A stretch of 64,000 nt of DNA, from assembly GCA_963920665.1 (NCBI GenBank), contig OY987269.1, forward strand, positions 3,474,501 through 3,538,500, in the 5' to 3' direction. This DNA is from Straminergon stramineum. Taxonomy: Eukaryota > Streptophyta > Bryopsida > Hypnales > Calliergonaceae. How positions within the stretch are numbered: the first letter of the stretch is position 1; every line of letters begins with the position of its first letter. Made by a program: the position numbers and the translations under genes. Under the pieces are notes generated by a model. It had not been told where the DNA came from. It was given only the letters and a program-made list of their open reading frames with translations, and ran no database searches. Below are positions 48,936 to 62,100 of this stretch, in pieces.

Positions 48936-50130
48936 CAGCCCCATGGTGCCATTTTCAACTGAGCCCTTTCTTCTGCTGTACAGTATAGTGGAGACTTTAG
49001 AGATCTACTGTATACTGTAGCAGGCAAGGTCACCCAATGGCAAGATCTAAGATGTGCTGTAAGTTATTGCAAGTGAATTAACTTACCGAATGCATATTCA
49101 GGCCCGGACCGAGCGAGCTGTTAAATGAGGCGAATGAGCAAACACGGAGTTCCGGGCGTTGAAAAATTGGCCCAAGCCCAATGCGGGCTACCAAAATCAA
49201 TGCTGAAGATGCCCCATGGTCCATCCCGGTAAAGTTTGAACACTACGCTACACATTCCGCTCTTACGCGCGCACAATCCCCCGCGCAGTACTTGGAGGCG
49301 AGCGGGTCGTCTTGCGGGTTCGCGCTTGATGCCGTGGTTGCGAGCGTGGTTTGACGCACGGTTGGTGTCTCTCTCAAACCCCGTGTTTGGAACGCCGAGC
49401 GCCCGAGCGGGGGAGTTTCGCCTTCTCGTGTGCCCGCCTTTTATTCCACATATTGGAGGTGACGCCATCGCCGCGCGCTCGCTTTCCCTAGACCTTCGCC
49501 GAGGCGTGGACCCGAGGTTCTGCCCGACTCTCGGCTTGCAGCTGCGCCAGGCGAACTGCATCCACCAAGCACGCCCCTGTTTGATTTGGCTCGGTGAGTG
49601 TCGGCCAGATCTCGTTGCTCACGGTTGTGCTCAGCGAGTCGTTATTATTCTGAGTCTACTGTCTGTGAATGCCGCTGGAGCTTTCGTGAGGTGATGAATG
49701 CCGCTTCAGGACTGAGTTTATTGTTTGAGGTTTAGTTCATTAATTTTTCTCGTTCTATCAGGGAGGAGAAAGCAGTTGAGGAGCATTGAAAATGACGTAG
49801 CTCAGGAATACACAGCGATTGATTTCCGTGAGCTCTTTCATACGAACTTGTGCCACATTTTGGAGCTACTGTGTGGCATTTGGATAATATTTGAAGGGAA
49901 TTGTAGCAGGTTCTGATTTGGTTATTGATCACGGGATTGCGGAAGTCCAGGAAAATGCAAATATGAGTGAGGAGGCAAGCAATAGCGCATCGGCGATTTT
50001 TAGGGATCACTTTGGAGTGGGGGAACCAGTATGTGCATTTGAGGAAAAGGGATTCTGTGTTGCGAGGCTGAAAAAAATCTCTCAGCGAGAGGTGAATCGA
50101 CAGTGGTATACAGAGCACTAGCTGTTTGAA
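48936..50130 (+). promoter_or_regulatory. 5' flank and probable leader of the GRV2-like gene
   Basis: GC content rises sharply from about 49090 to 49700, as at a plant promoter/leader. Two overlapping frames of about 150 codons on opposite strands (49121-49694) reflect base composition and have no recognisable domains. An upstream ORF (ATG 49963 to TAG 50119-50121, 52 aa) lies in the same frame as the main start and ends nine bases before it. Confidence 0.45.
49963..50121 (+). CDS. Upstream ORF in the leader of the GRV2-like gene
   Basis: 52 codons plus stop, in frame with the GRV2-like ATG at 50131 and separated from it by TAG and three codons. The peptide begins MSEEASNSASAIF. It has no domain I recognise. 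It could be a regulatory uORF, or an N-terminal extension interrupted by a stop. Known GRV2 proteins do have an extra N-terminal segment before the conserved region, but I see no sequence match. Its existence as a translated ORF is inference. Confidence 0.35.
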   Translation: MSEEASNSASAIFRDHFGVGEPVCAFEEKGFCVARLKKISQREVNRQWYTEH

Positions 50131-53100
50131 ATGGATTTCCAGGTGTTCCTTGTGCGGCAGGGCTCGAAAGCGCGCGCAGGAAATCGGTTGCTGCGCATAC
50201 TGGATCATGGCATCTCAGTGGTGCCTTTGCTTGCGACCAATCCTGTGGCAGCAGAGTACAGCTTCGAGCACATCGCTAGAGTCACAGCATCCCTTGACGA
50301 TCCAACGGAGCTTTCGATGGAAATTCTGGATACGACGAAGCAGAGCCATGGTTATAATACGCTCCGCTTCTATTGCGACTCCAGATCTGCTCTGCTTACG
50401 GTGCTTCTCAATCAGATCGACGAGGTGAATGGCATTGGTAAGTGTCCTTTGCTTTGCAGTCATGCCTCTATCGTGGTAATTTATGAAGCGGAAGGGATCT
50501 TCATTGCTCTGTTCACCTCATTTTTTCTGGAGAGACTCGACACGCATCTTCTTCCTATCTATAGGTTTTTGCGCCCTTGGTATTGCAATCGCAGCTGGTT
50601 ATATTCCGCAATGCTGAATTTAATTTGACGATTTTGCGTTTTTTTACTGTTGGTCAAGTTCCAGCTGAATTTTTCGTGGAAAGCTAAAACTTGAACAACA
50701 TGGCTCACAGACTTCTGTACTGCTCGTTCATCCTCCTAAATTTCTTAATAACTAATTCTTTGACTCCGTATCTAATCTAGTTTGGCTAGTATTGCGATTT
50801 CTTGAGAACTTTATGACTGTAGTATATGTTTTTATTTCCCGCATGAAATATGTGCCATCACTCACGAGGATGTTATTTACTTGGAAAACAATTTTCTTGT
50901 GGTTCACCGGTCTGTCTAAGTTCTACTGTACGATTTGTCTGAAGAGCTCATTTTATTTTTGATTTTGGTTTACGATGCTGCCAGGCACAGACTTCACCCT
51001 TAAGAAACACAGTAATCAGCGAGGTGGACTAGTGGACACAGTTTTACGTGTTCGGAGTGCCTCTCTTGTCAAGATGGTCAATATTGGGCACCGACAAGAG
51101 AGACGTCGGGTAAGTAATACCTCCACTTGAGTTCACTAGGAATGGGAGGCTTTAGAGCAATTGACTCTAGTATCGATCATAGGCCTTCACATTTGAGGTA
51201 GACTAAAATAGCTTCCATTATCGATGGCAGATGTGGTCAATCATTGGTGTCGATTTTTATTGGTTTGAAATTCTTTATTCTTAACTTTTATGCAAGAATA
51301 CTGCAGATGAAAGGGGCCAAGAGAGTAAACTTCAAAGATATTGTGAAGCTGGAAACGCTGAGTGACGATGAGCACATTGTATTAGTGTACCTTGCCTCGC
51401 GTGTTATGCGGCTATCTCTCAAGGACTCCTTGCCTTTCTTGCTTGCCGTTCAACGTAACATGAAGGTGAGCAGCCATATGTGCCGCACAGCATATCAGCT
51501 CTTTCTAAGAGGAATTATTGTTCGTCTTGCGTGAAAACTCTGCCAGTAATACCAGCAGACTGATTCCAGCGGCAACTCTTTGCTGTCTTTCCTGATGCTG
51601 ATTCTGGGGATTCTTGCAGTCAAATTTAAAATTGGATATTGAGATCCAGAAGATAACGAGTTCTGCTATTATAGAGAATGTTGCGGCATACCTAAGAAAA
51701 GGGGTGAGTGAAATAGGTGGTAAATGTGCACTTATTCTAATTTGAATGTTAATTTGCATCATGTTTGCTTCGTGTCTTGGTTACGCCTATACTATTTAAT
51801 ACGGAGTATTAGGTTTTTGTTTATAGTATGGGTCCTTTGGGGAGATTATGGATGACCTGAGCTTCTTCCTGACTCAAATGTCATCCTCTTTTTCAGAAGG
51901 ATTCCCCTATTCTTTATAAATTTGAAGTTAAGAAGCGGCAGGAGTCAACTAAACAGGAACGGCAGAGAGTGGTTTGTATTACTAAAGAGTATTTTATTGA
52001 AAAGTGGGTGGACCATGTGATAGGAATACACAGGTATTAATTGTCCCTTGATGACGTGTTATATTTGGCATTTATGCTTCCTGCAATTTGAGGGATTCTT
52101 TTCAGCTCCGGCTTTTATTAGTTTGGTGTATATGTGCAATCAGTCTGCCACCGTAAGAATTAATACAGCTAGGGAACATTATCAAACTGGAGTTAAGCTA
52201 TTCTACATACTGTGCTGTCAAGGTGAATCATAGGAGATGAGCTGTACTTGGTCGTTTCTTAGTTTGCCTCCTCTGGACGTCTGGATATCAGCGTTGTTGT
52301 CGGTTTAAGTCTTCTGAGCACTAGATTCTAATAGTCGAAGGTACATCGTAGAGTGAATGCATTATCTAAAATTGAGTTCATCTCTTTTGCAGTTTAAAGG
52401 ATATTTTAGGGCTTGTTGTCAGTGAGAAGGACAATCGAGAAGTGACCGTGGAGTTCAGAACTTGGAGGCCTACCCCATACCTCTTTGATAATAGGGACGA
52501 TTTTTTGGCGAGTATGGCCGATTTGATGGGAACTGGAAAGGGGACTGAGTTTAGCATTCGACTGGAGCCCTATTTTCCTCATACGCTTCCGGACAAGTTA
52601 CCCGCATTTTATCAAGTATCATTTTTAACCGTTTGTGATTTGGCAATTGAGGTTCTTTGCATGTCTCTGGACATGTATTTAGTCCCACGTGAAACATATA
52701 TGCAAGGTATTCTTTAGATTTTCAAACCTTTATTCCTCTGGCATTTGGAATCACAACTTCTAACCACCGTTGTAATCAGAATGAATGCGAGGCATACTTC
52801 CTCAACCGCTTCATTGGAACCTTCAACTCCATTCGTGATTCTGCGGCATTGCATCTTGCTCTGAAGGAGTATGCCTGCAATATTCATGTGAGCTCTCTTT
52901 AATGGTCATTTTTTGAGCTTGTCATTTAGTCATTGTGCTGTATTGAGCAGATTGGGTTCTTTGAATTGAATGTTCATATTGTTAATAAATTAAATGTGTG
53001 AACTGAAAATGTTTTTTGATGGACCTGATTATGGGTGATGCAGGTAGGAGATTCACAATGCAGCGATTTCAAGGTTCTTCAAGCTGTCTCGGACACCTTA

Positions 53101-56100
53101 ATAGAATCCGTAGGTGAGCACATTCACGCCATGTGTTGGTTTCCCAAGGATCCTCACATGTAGGAATTATATAGAATGACTGATTATTGTGAAATACTGG
53201 TGAAGAATTTTAAATTTCTCAGTTTTTATGAGCTGCATTCGCGAAGCGATCCAAATATGCTCATTGTAATGTGAGATCATTTGCCCTTGAATCAGGCGGT
53301 GCTGGTCAGGATTGTGTTCGCGCTACTACCTGTTGCCTTGTCCTTCAGAGGCTTCTGGCTTCTCGACCCTGCTTTGAGTCCGTCAGAAGCATGCCTGAAG
53401 TTATAACGGTCTTATTTCAGGTACTCTTCTAATTAGTTGGAGAAGCCCCGGGTTTTTTTTACCGTTGAGTATATAATTAGAAACTTTTCGCGTGGGGTAT
53501 GATCAGGTTTTCATAGTTGTATGTGGCTCACTTTTCTAGAATATTCTTGCTGTTGTCGTTTCTCGTTCATTCTGCTCGCAGAATGCTTACTGGATTCCTC
53601 CGAGGCAAGTGGAGGTTGTCGGTATCAAATATCTTCTGAATTCCTAATTTAATCTGTTCTGTCCTTGATTCATTTCCTGCTTGGTTTTGTGGGTTGCCTT
53701 TGTTATTCTGGAAGTCTTTGACATGGACATTGTATTCTGGATATTCACAGTGCATGCGATCGGAAAATAGTGTGCTTTCGTATCTTGCCACAGTAACTGT
53801 TCGTGGAACCATCAAGTTTGCTGCTGAGCATGATGAGGTGGAGATTGGGATTGCTACAAAGGTGAAATGCCTGAGCCCAAGTCTCCAATATTATCCAAAA
53901 GATCATATAACTCCATCGTCTCAAATGTTAAAGAATGCGAGTTCTTTGTGCTGTTCGCTATTTCCTTGCCTTCCAATCTCATTTGTTTTTTCGCATTTCT
54001 GTCATTTTGTAGCAAGAATTTGCGAACAGACTGGCAGTCTTGACTTCAGATCACCTTGAACAGTTAGTGAAACTACTTCACACACACGCACTTACCAAGA
54101 AGAGTGCTTTGGAGGTACAAAACACGTTACTTGTCGTTCAGCTAAAGCTTATAGTACAGAAGTTACTATCTCATTTTCAGGAGCTTCTTTATTAGAACTG
54201 GCTTAGTATTCCGTTGTCTGTTTTCTTGATTGTTGGCTTTGACTGGCATTGTTTCTGCTACGAAATAAGAAGAAATGTATTCTTTGCTTGGTGTTGAAAG
54301 TTTAGCTTGTTTGACAGCTTTGCTGAAGAAGTTCAGCACAGCTTTTTGCACAGCTGTGTCCTGACCGTACTTGCTAATTATCGTACTTCAAAATGATGTA
54401 GATTGTTGGCCTTCTGGATATCTTGACTTCGTCTCTCACTTCCCAACCCATTGAATACGAAGCAGGACGAATGTGGATTAAGGTGATTAAGAGGCGTGAT
54501 TTGTATTGACATTCTTATCGTTTGCTGCAGTCATTTTTGTTGGTCGTCAATTTTCCCCGTTTAACTAATCGCCATCAGTTTGGATTGATGATTTATGCGA
54601 AACTGCAAGGATTTATTTGTTTTGTCAGTTTCAATATCTTGTCTCACGCTTTATCTTCTATTATTCCTACAGGCCTATGAATCGTCAATCTTGACCGCAT
54701 CGGATGTATTATGTGCAATCTCTAGGTCTTCGAGCTCTGTAGTCTTTTACAGGTACATTTCTTCAATATTTACTATTGACTGATCTTTAGGCATATGCTA
54801 GTAATTGAGTGCAGACTATCTGTATACTGAGATTTCTTAAAATATAGTTGTGGCGGGTGCTAGAGATGTTCGGTAGAGGAAGTGAATTTTGCAGTAATAT
54901 GCTGTTTGTGGCGGAATTTGCAACCTACCTGTCTATGCGGAAGTATAGACATGTGCGTATGATTTTATCACGAACTTGGAGCTTGACACTGTGGCAGTAA
55001 TGCGGTGTTGCTGAGAGCACTTCTCATGAAGACCTCTCTTCCTGTATCCAGCCATCTGCAAGTAGGTGCTCAACGTTTCCTGGTTTATTGTACTGTATTT
55101 ATCAGAAGGGGTATTGATTAATTTATTGTATATTTGAAGGCTAACATTATCCATGCTTTATGGAGATTAGTTCAAATTTTTTCACACTTTTCCCGTGTGT
55201 GCTTTGCAGAAATATTGCCTTGGTCGTTGTGTGCTTTTCATGCACTTAAAGACGGCGCTGTTCTCCAAGCAGGAGCATGTTCGCTTTTTAAGCGGTAACC
55301 TGGTTTTCCTTTTGATTGAAGGCCACTGTGAAGCACGAAAGGTTTTGGAGGCCCTTTTTCCAAAGGTTGTTTTTTCTTCTCTCGAGGGTCCATTTAGATT
55401 ATCAATGCTTGTCAGCGTTTTGATATGCCGCTTTTATTGTTTCTGCTCTTTGCATACGAACACCCCCAGCTGGATTTAACATGTTTGACAACGTTTCGCT
55501 GAAGATGACGTCTTGCTTAAGGTGTCTCCTAATGTAGCTTGTGGGCTTATTGTCTATTCTATCTTTGTTCAGGGTGTCATGCTACTATATGCCAGGAAGG
55601 TAGCTGAAGTGGAATTGGCAGGCAAGGTAAGCGACACATGATACTGGAATGCATTTGGTAATTTGGCCTATGTGTAAAGATTTCACTGAAGTTCGGTGAT
55701 CAACCGGAGTCGGCCTAAGTAGTTTGCGCTTGACCATTTCTCTTTTCCCTGCAATTGAGTAAGCATTCCTCATACACATAGTGTCTGCAGGACAAGGCAA
55801 GTGGAAATCTTTCTGCGTGGATAGATACTCTGGAAGTGCTGCGAAGTCAAACTCTTCAAACACCTGTTTTAGTATGGAATGATCTTAAGCGGTTGGAACT
55901 CAAAAAGGTTAGTATATTTGCTAGATCTTACTCGGTTACTCCTCGAAGCTTGTGATGTATGTAGTCGTTATTTAAATTTCATGGTTGCTGTTTGAACTAC
56001 TAGATGTTTGCAAGCCTGATAACTCCTCTGCTTTGTGGAAGGACATGAAGTTTATGCTGCTAACCCGAATTCGATTTAGTAGACACTCATTCCATGCGGT

Positions 56101-59100
56101 TCTGCATTTTTTGAACTTGTATTGTGCAGTTTCTTCAAGATGAGGTAGATAAATATTATGAGGCGTCGACAGAGGATCACCAACTCTTTTATAATACTTT
56201 AGATATGCAACTCATCTACTCTTCTGCTAGTGAGGGTGAAGGCTCTGTGGTTGGTGGCGTCCACCTGGAACTTCTTGTGGACCATCCTCCTCCTGATTCT
56301 GCTGACAACACGTTTTGGATGGTATGTATAATTTTGAAAACTGAATGCTTAGGAATGAATTTCTTACTGAGTAGGCACCTTTAATGTGCTCTAGTATATT
56401 GCACATATTTTACCACCTAGACTGTACGTCTCAAGAGGATTGATTTACTAGTCGTAAGTGTAAATTCCAATCTTAATCTATTCGTCAGCTCGATGTGAAT
56501 AACCAGTACTGAAGGTCCTGCTGTGGTCGGTGAATTGTGGGACAGCTGCATGAGCCATTGGCTATATTTCAATCAGTTTTTCAGGCTATGGTGCTCGGTT
56601 TTACTCCGCTTTTTGGTCACAACAACTTACCGGAGCTTGACCTACGATTGGCTGTCCACGTGCTTACCTGGATCTATGAACGACATGCAGAAGACGTTTC
56701 TTTCTGTCTTCGAACACTGAATGTTGTAGAGGTACGGTCCCACCTGAAGCGATTGTTCACATCCTAAATGATAGTCATACCCTCTTTAATTCCTGAAGGC
56801 CCTATCAATCATTTTTTGGTCGCTGCTCGACTTTGAAGGCTGAATTTTTTTTTTAAATGTTTTATTTACTTATGTTATCTAGATCAAGCTTTCTTTCTAA
56901 ATTCGTATTCTAAATTAAGATCGCTATAGTACATAACACTAACGAAAATAATCCGAAGTGTTAAGTATTTGCCTAGTGTTGTAAAGTTTACTATTTGAGG
57001 AAGTGTTATGTTCTCATTGTTAAATTTAATACCTTTTTCACAAATTTACTGAAACTGCAAATTTGACCAATCATTTATAAAAAATTAAACGCCAGAAATA
57101 AAAACTTGCAGTGTTAGTGACTTTTGAAGTTAAAACTTCAAACTTCAGATGAAGCAAGTTTATAAATAGTTTCGAAATTTGACCGTACAGATACTTTCTA
57201 CTCTTGATTGATGCTTAACATTGTCCCCTTTAAAAAAAGTTATTCAACTTATATTTTATAACACATTTGTGTTTTGTCAACACCCTTGGGCCTTAGGGGG
57301 GTAACGTCAAAATGAGTTGCCAGGTCAAAACCGACTTGTACTTGACTATAGTTAGTTGATATATTTGTTGCAGACTGCTGTTGGGATGCTCCGGGAGGTG
57401 GTGGAGAGTGAACACCATGTGTTCGTTTTCAAGCTGGTGGTCTTTTTGCTAGTCACGGTGGAGAAGGGGGGCCGGGATAACGTTTTACGGTTTGTCCGCA
57501 GCGGAGGAGCTACTGTTATCGTGCCCCTTATTGTGCTTTCATTGGCAAAGGTTTGTTATTTCAACTACTCACATGTTTCATGAAATGTTTTGTTGGCTCC
57601 AAGGTCTTCATTAAATGTCACTAGCATTTGTGATTAATTTGTGCCGATTTCCTCAGAGTTTGTCAAACTGTGGTTGTTATAGATTCCTGTGGCAATGATA
57701 CAGTGACACTTGAAGGTTCCTGTGATGTGGACCACAATATTTTTAGTGCATACGTGGTGGAAAGTATGTATTCTATTTTTCTGATTTAAAGTCATTTTAA
57801 CGTGTTAACACATTTGCAGTGCTGTCGAGATAAGCATCGGTTTGAGTGTGATGCATGGTCTTCCGGAGATGTTTTATCCCGGGGTGCAGTTGAAACATTG
57901 CGGTATGTGGGAACTGACGGTGAGACGAAACTCGTGAGGATTCCCTCTGGAAGAGCTCACGAGTTGCTAGAAAGAGCTTCTCAAGATGGCAGCATGGATG
58001 CTAAAGAAGCGATTAGATGGCAGGATGAAAAGGTTCCAGAAAAGATTCAATTGGGTTTAGCACTGGACTTATTGGAAGCCCTCTTAAGGTATTATTTCGT
58101 CTGCTGGAAGTATTGATTGCATGTTATATCGTTCGCGTTCTTGAAGTGATTTATTTATTGTGGGCTTCGCGTTAACTTTGCAGTACGTTATTGTTTATTT
58201 TGTTGGACCCTCGCTGACTTTATCGCGAATTTTTTCCGCAGGATATCGGGAAGTGATAGCAGCATTGACCATTTTCCACCTTCAGCCGCATGCTTTAATT
58301 TTTCTAGGGAGGAGATCTTTTGTCACTTGGTACAGTCTCTCCTCCTCGCAAAGAGTCCAATATTCAACAGGTTATTTTCTGTCCCCTTTAAGTGCACTTT
58401 GCATACTACAGAACTGCACAGTTTATCAAATGTACAATAACGAACTAGCAAGCATGTCCTATGAAATTCCGTCGGTCCTTCGTGACAAGTTTCCTCGTGA
58501 CTATCACGCATACCTGGAGGAATTAATATGGAGTCTTCTCTACTTTCAACTGATGCTTTTGCATTGGGTGAGACCCTGCAAATACTTTATTCAATACTTG
58601 CATGAGAAATCACCGATAGCGACCGGATGATGCTAGTCGATGTCAATTTTTCTTGAGTTATTTTGAAGTGAAATTTTATTTTCCAAATGCGTTATTTCGT
58701 GTAAACTAGTAAATCTTCTGAAATTGCTTGTGGTTTAAGCCAGCCTTTGTCTTTGTTCTAACAGGATTCTGGAGGTTGTGACTACGTTGACCAATGCAAA
58801 TAAAACTGCAATGTCACACCTCTACAAACTTGGGGCCTTTGAAATTCTTCTTTGGAAGCTTCTTGATGGTGATGTTGTTGATTGGGATAAAACAAGAATT
58901 GCAAAATTTCTTGCTCAATGCCACTTACTTCAGGTGACCTTATCAGCGTGGCATACTCCTCATCTTTCTATTCCTCATAGCAATGTAGAAATGTTCAAAT
59001 GTTGGAAGCTTTGATCCATCTTAAGTTCCTGTCAACAAATATTAATGAACTTCTCTCTTGAGAACAGGATCTGTCGTCAAATCCAAACTGTGAAAATGGC

Positions 59101-62100
59101 GATACGGAAAATGATGATCATGGGACTTGGCGGGACAGTGTATTGCACTTATATTTACCTGAAGGCTTGATTCTGAAGCTTATGTCTGAGGTATGTGAAG
59201 TGTTCCCTCTGAATAGAGATAAAGTTTGAGCTGATCTCAACATTGTTTTTTGAGTTGGAAGATGTCAGTAGAAGGCGTCATAGTTAGTCGGTCCAGCTTG
59301 GAGATTTGTGTGAGATGTTATGTTGTGCTAACAACTATAATTTGTTGGGTACAGGGTCCAGAATCCTTCTTATCACAATTGGATTCCGAGCAGGATGGTC
59401 CTGAGATAATATGGAACATGGAGATGAGACAACTCCTGCTCGATCACCTAACCTCTGAGCTAGAGTCTTATGTAAAGTTCCGTGCTGCAGATCCCTTAGC
59501 ATTGTACATCCATGACCCCAAAGCTCCGTTAGCCTATCCAGAGTTGGCAGGTAAGCGTCTTTCACCGTCTTCCAGCGCTTTAATGTATAATCAATGATGT
59601 ATGATTTCCTCACATATCGAATCAAGTATTAGTGAAGAATGGAAATGGTGCACATTCTCTGCTCGTCGTGTGCGGAGATCTAACATGCATTTATCCTGAT
59701 TGTGTGCACAGAATCAATCTTTTCAGCTCCGTTCTATATTCAGAACTTGCTCGATGGCGAGCGCTTTCCAAACTATCCAATTAACGATCCTAATGGCTTT
59801 CTTAACAGCCTTATGCAGGTGAGAAGACCTGCGCAAATCATGCTCGCTGACATTGAACTTTCTATCCTGAGCATTTTGCTAGTTATGTATTAAGGGATGT
59901 ACTTGTTCAATTCAACCTTCTATACAGTTGGACAAAACCCAGGACTATAACTCTACGTATGGACACCTTTTTCATTTTTAGGATTTAAGGAGGTCAGCAA
60001 AGATGTTGGCCAGCTCTGATGCAAAGTCATCCGCAGTACGTGAGAAGCCTCGTACTCACCTTTTACTGCACGCTCTGGTGAGTATTGTTCAGTCTCCAAA
60101 CCAAAGCTGCCTCTTAGGACTGTGAGCTTTACAACCTCGTTCTTTGATCAGGGACTTTACTGTTACTAGGTACATACAGACGGCATGGTCGCCTGTTAAG
60201 TTATCTTATTGTCTTTTTCTAATTTTTTTTATAAATATAAGATGTTGCTGCAAAAGTTTCTGGTACAAATGGATATATAGAGCTCTGCGGTCATCTTTGT
60301 TTTCAAAAGCATTAAATTGGATTCATGGAGATAGTGGTAGTAGCGTGAAGATTTTTCTCTGTTCCTGGTTTGCAGGCACATCTTGTCGATCGCTTCCCTG
60401 AGCTGGTGCTACCAAGTGACATTGAGACCGTTCTTATCACACTTGTCGCTCCCTCTCTTAGAACTTGCCTCGCCGAGAAAGAAGAAGCTTCCCTGGTTGC
60501 TACTGAGATTTTGCATCATTCTGTTCGAATATTGCGGAGATACTGTGCCGCTGTTACTAGGTAGAGAATTCTCCTCCAGCAATCATCTCACCTGCCTCAT
60601 CTCTACGCCGGTCCTTCTTTTGCTCAGCTGGATGTATAGATTATTCTTATCTTCCTCTCTACATAATCTAGCTCTTAAATCACTAACCAATTTTCTAGCT
60701 AGTTTTAGAAAGCAATTGGATGTAAAGCGCGGTCCTAAATGCTCACGTGATCAAACAAATGAACGAAAGCTTGAAATGCACTCCAGCCGATAAATTAGTA
60801 TTTTTCTGAACATAATTGCAGTGTCTGGATATTTGAGGCTGATGTTGTCACTTTCCAATTTGTTCGTTCTATTCTGGTGCAGTAATGACGAAATAGCGCA
60901 AGTTTCTATTAATTTTGCGTTAAGCGTTTTATCATTTGGAACAAGGCTAAATTCGGATGGCACCTTTCCGGAAGCAAGCAGCAATGCGACTCTAGAATCG
61001 ACTGTTACAGGATCTCTCTTGATTCTAGAGATTGCTTCTTCTTCACAGTAAGATGTTTTTTCTGGGAGTTTTTTTTGTTGCATGATTCCGTTGTTATCTT
61101 GCATCTGATGTACGTGCTGCTTTCTGTCCTGCGATTGATACTTGGCTATTGATTTGTCTCGTGTGTCGATATTTTTCTGAGTCCTTTCCTGTAGCCTATG
61201 TTCTCAGAACTCCGAGTTTTGGGTTTCTGAGATATTTGTGCTATGAATATACTGATCCGTTTTGTGTCCGCTCTGGACTAAGATGTGTATTTATTCTTCG
61301 GAACTGACCGTGAAGTTCTGGCTTTATGTTGCTGTGCCTGGAATTTATTGTGTTCTTATACTGCCATCGACTTCTCCAGGGTTGGAAGACTCTGCCTTTG
61401 CGATGATAATAGGTGGCAGGAAGGATTCTTCTGGGCTCTTTGCTTAGCTGCTGGAGATGCCTTGGCCAGTCCGCCTCGAGGTCCTGCGCCTGCATCTTTT
61501 GCGGCATTGAGGTGTTTGAAGAACTTTGCTGGGGATGAGGACTTGTATGAACGCGTTATCAAACAGGTTTGCTCTCTGAACTTTGCATTTAATTTCGTGT
61601 GGAAATGAATACGATATGGCTATCCGAATTAAGTGATCAGGAGTTGAATTGCAGCAATTCAGGTATTCAACTCCTCAGTATTGAAACCTTTTTATCATCC
61701 TCCATCGTCAGAGTGACCTGTTTGAATAATAGTGATCGGATTCTTTGCTTGATCATATTTGCAGGCTCTTTATCTTCCGCTATTGTTACTTGCTATTCCA
61801 CCTGCTGATACCGCCCTTAAAGCTGGAGACACAAAGTCTGCTCTCCTTTACTCAGCTGCCGATGTCCTTGGAACATTGGTTCGCACGCTTAATCAGACTG
61901 GTGGTTCACACCCAAGTCCCATGCAGCAACAAGAACGATCAATGATGGTCCACATCATTCCAAGTCCGTTGCTTGCGTGTTTAGATCATCCCGAGGGACC
62001 CGACAAGTTCATGACAATGGCTGGGTCCGATCTTGAGCAACCGATGATTATCTGGACGTCAAAAGTTAAGGCGGAGCTTTTTGAACGTGTAATAGATCGT

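Noticed and set aside
49121..49694. Two opposite-strand frames of about 150 codons
   Set aside because: They overlap each other in a GC-rich stretch just upstream of the GRV2-like gene. Arg/Ala/Pro-rich translations without motifs are typical of GC-rich leader DNA.
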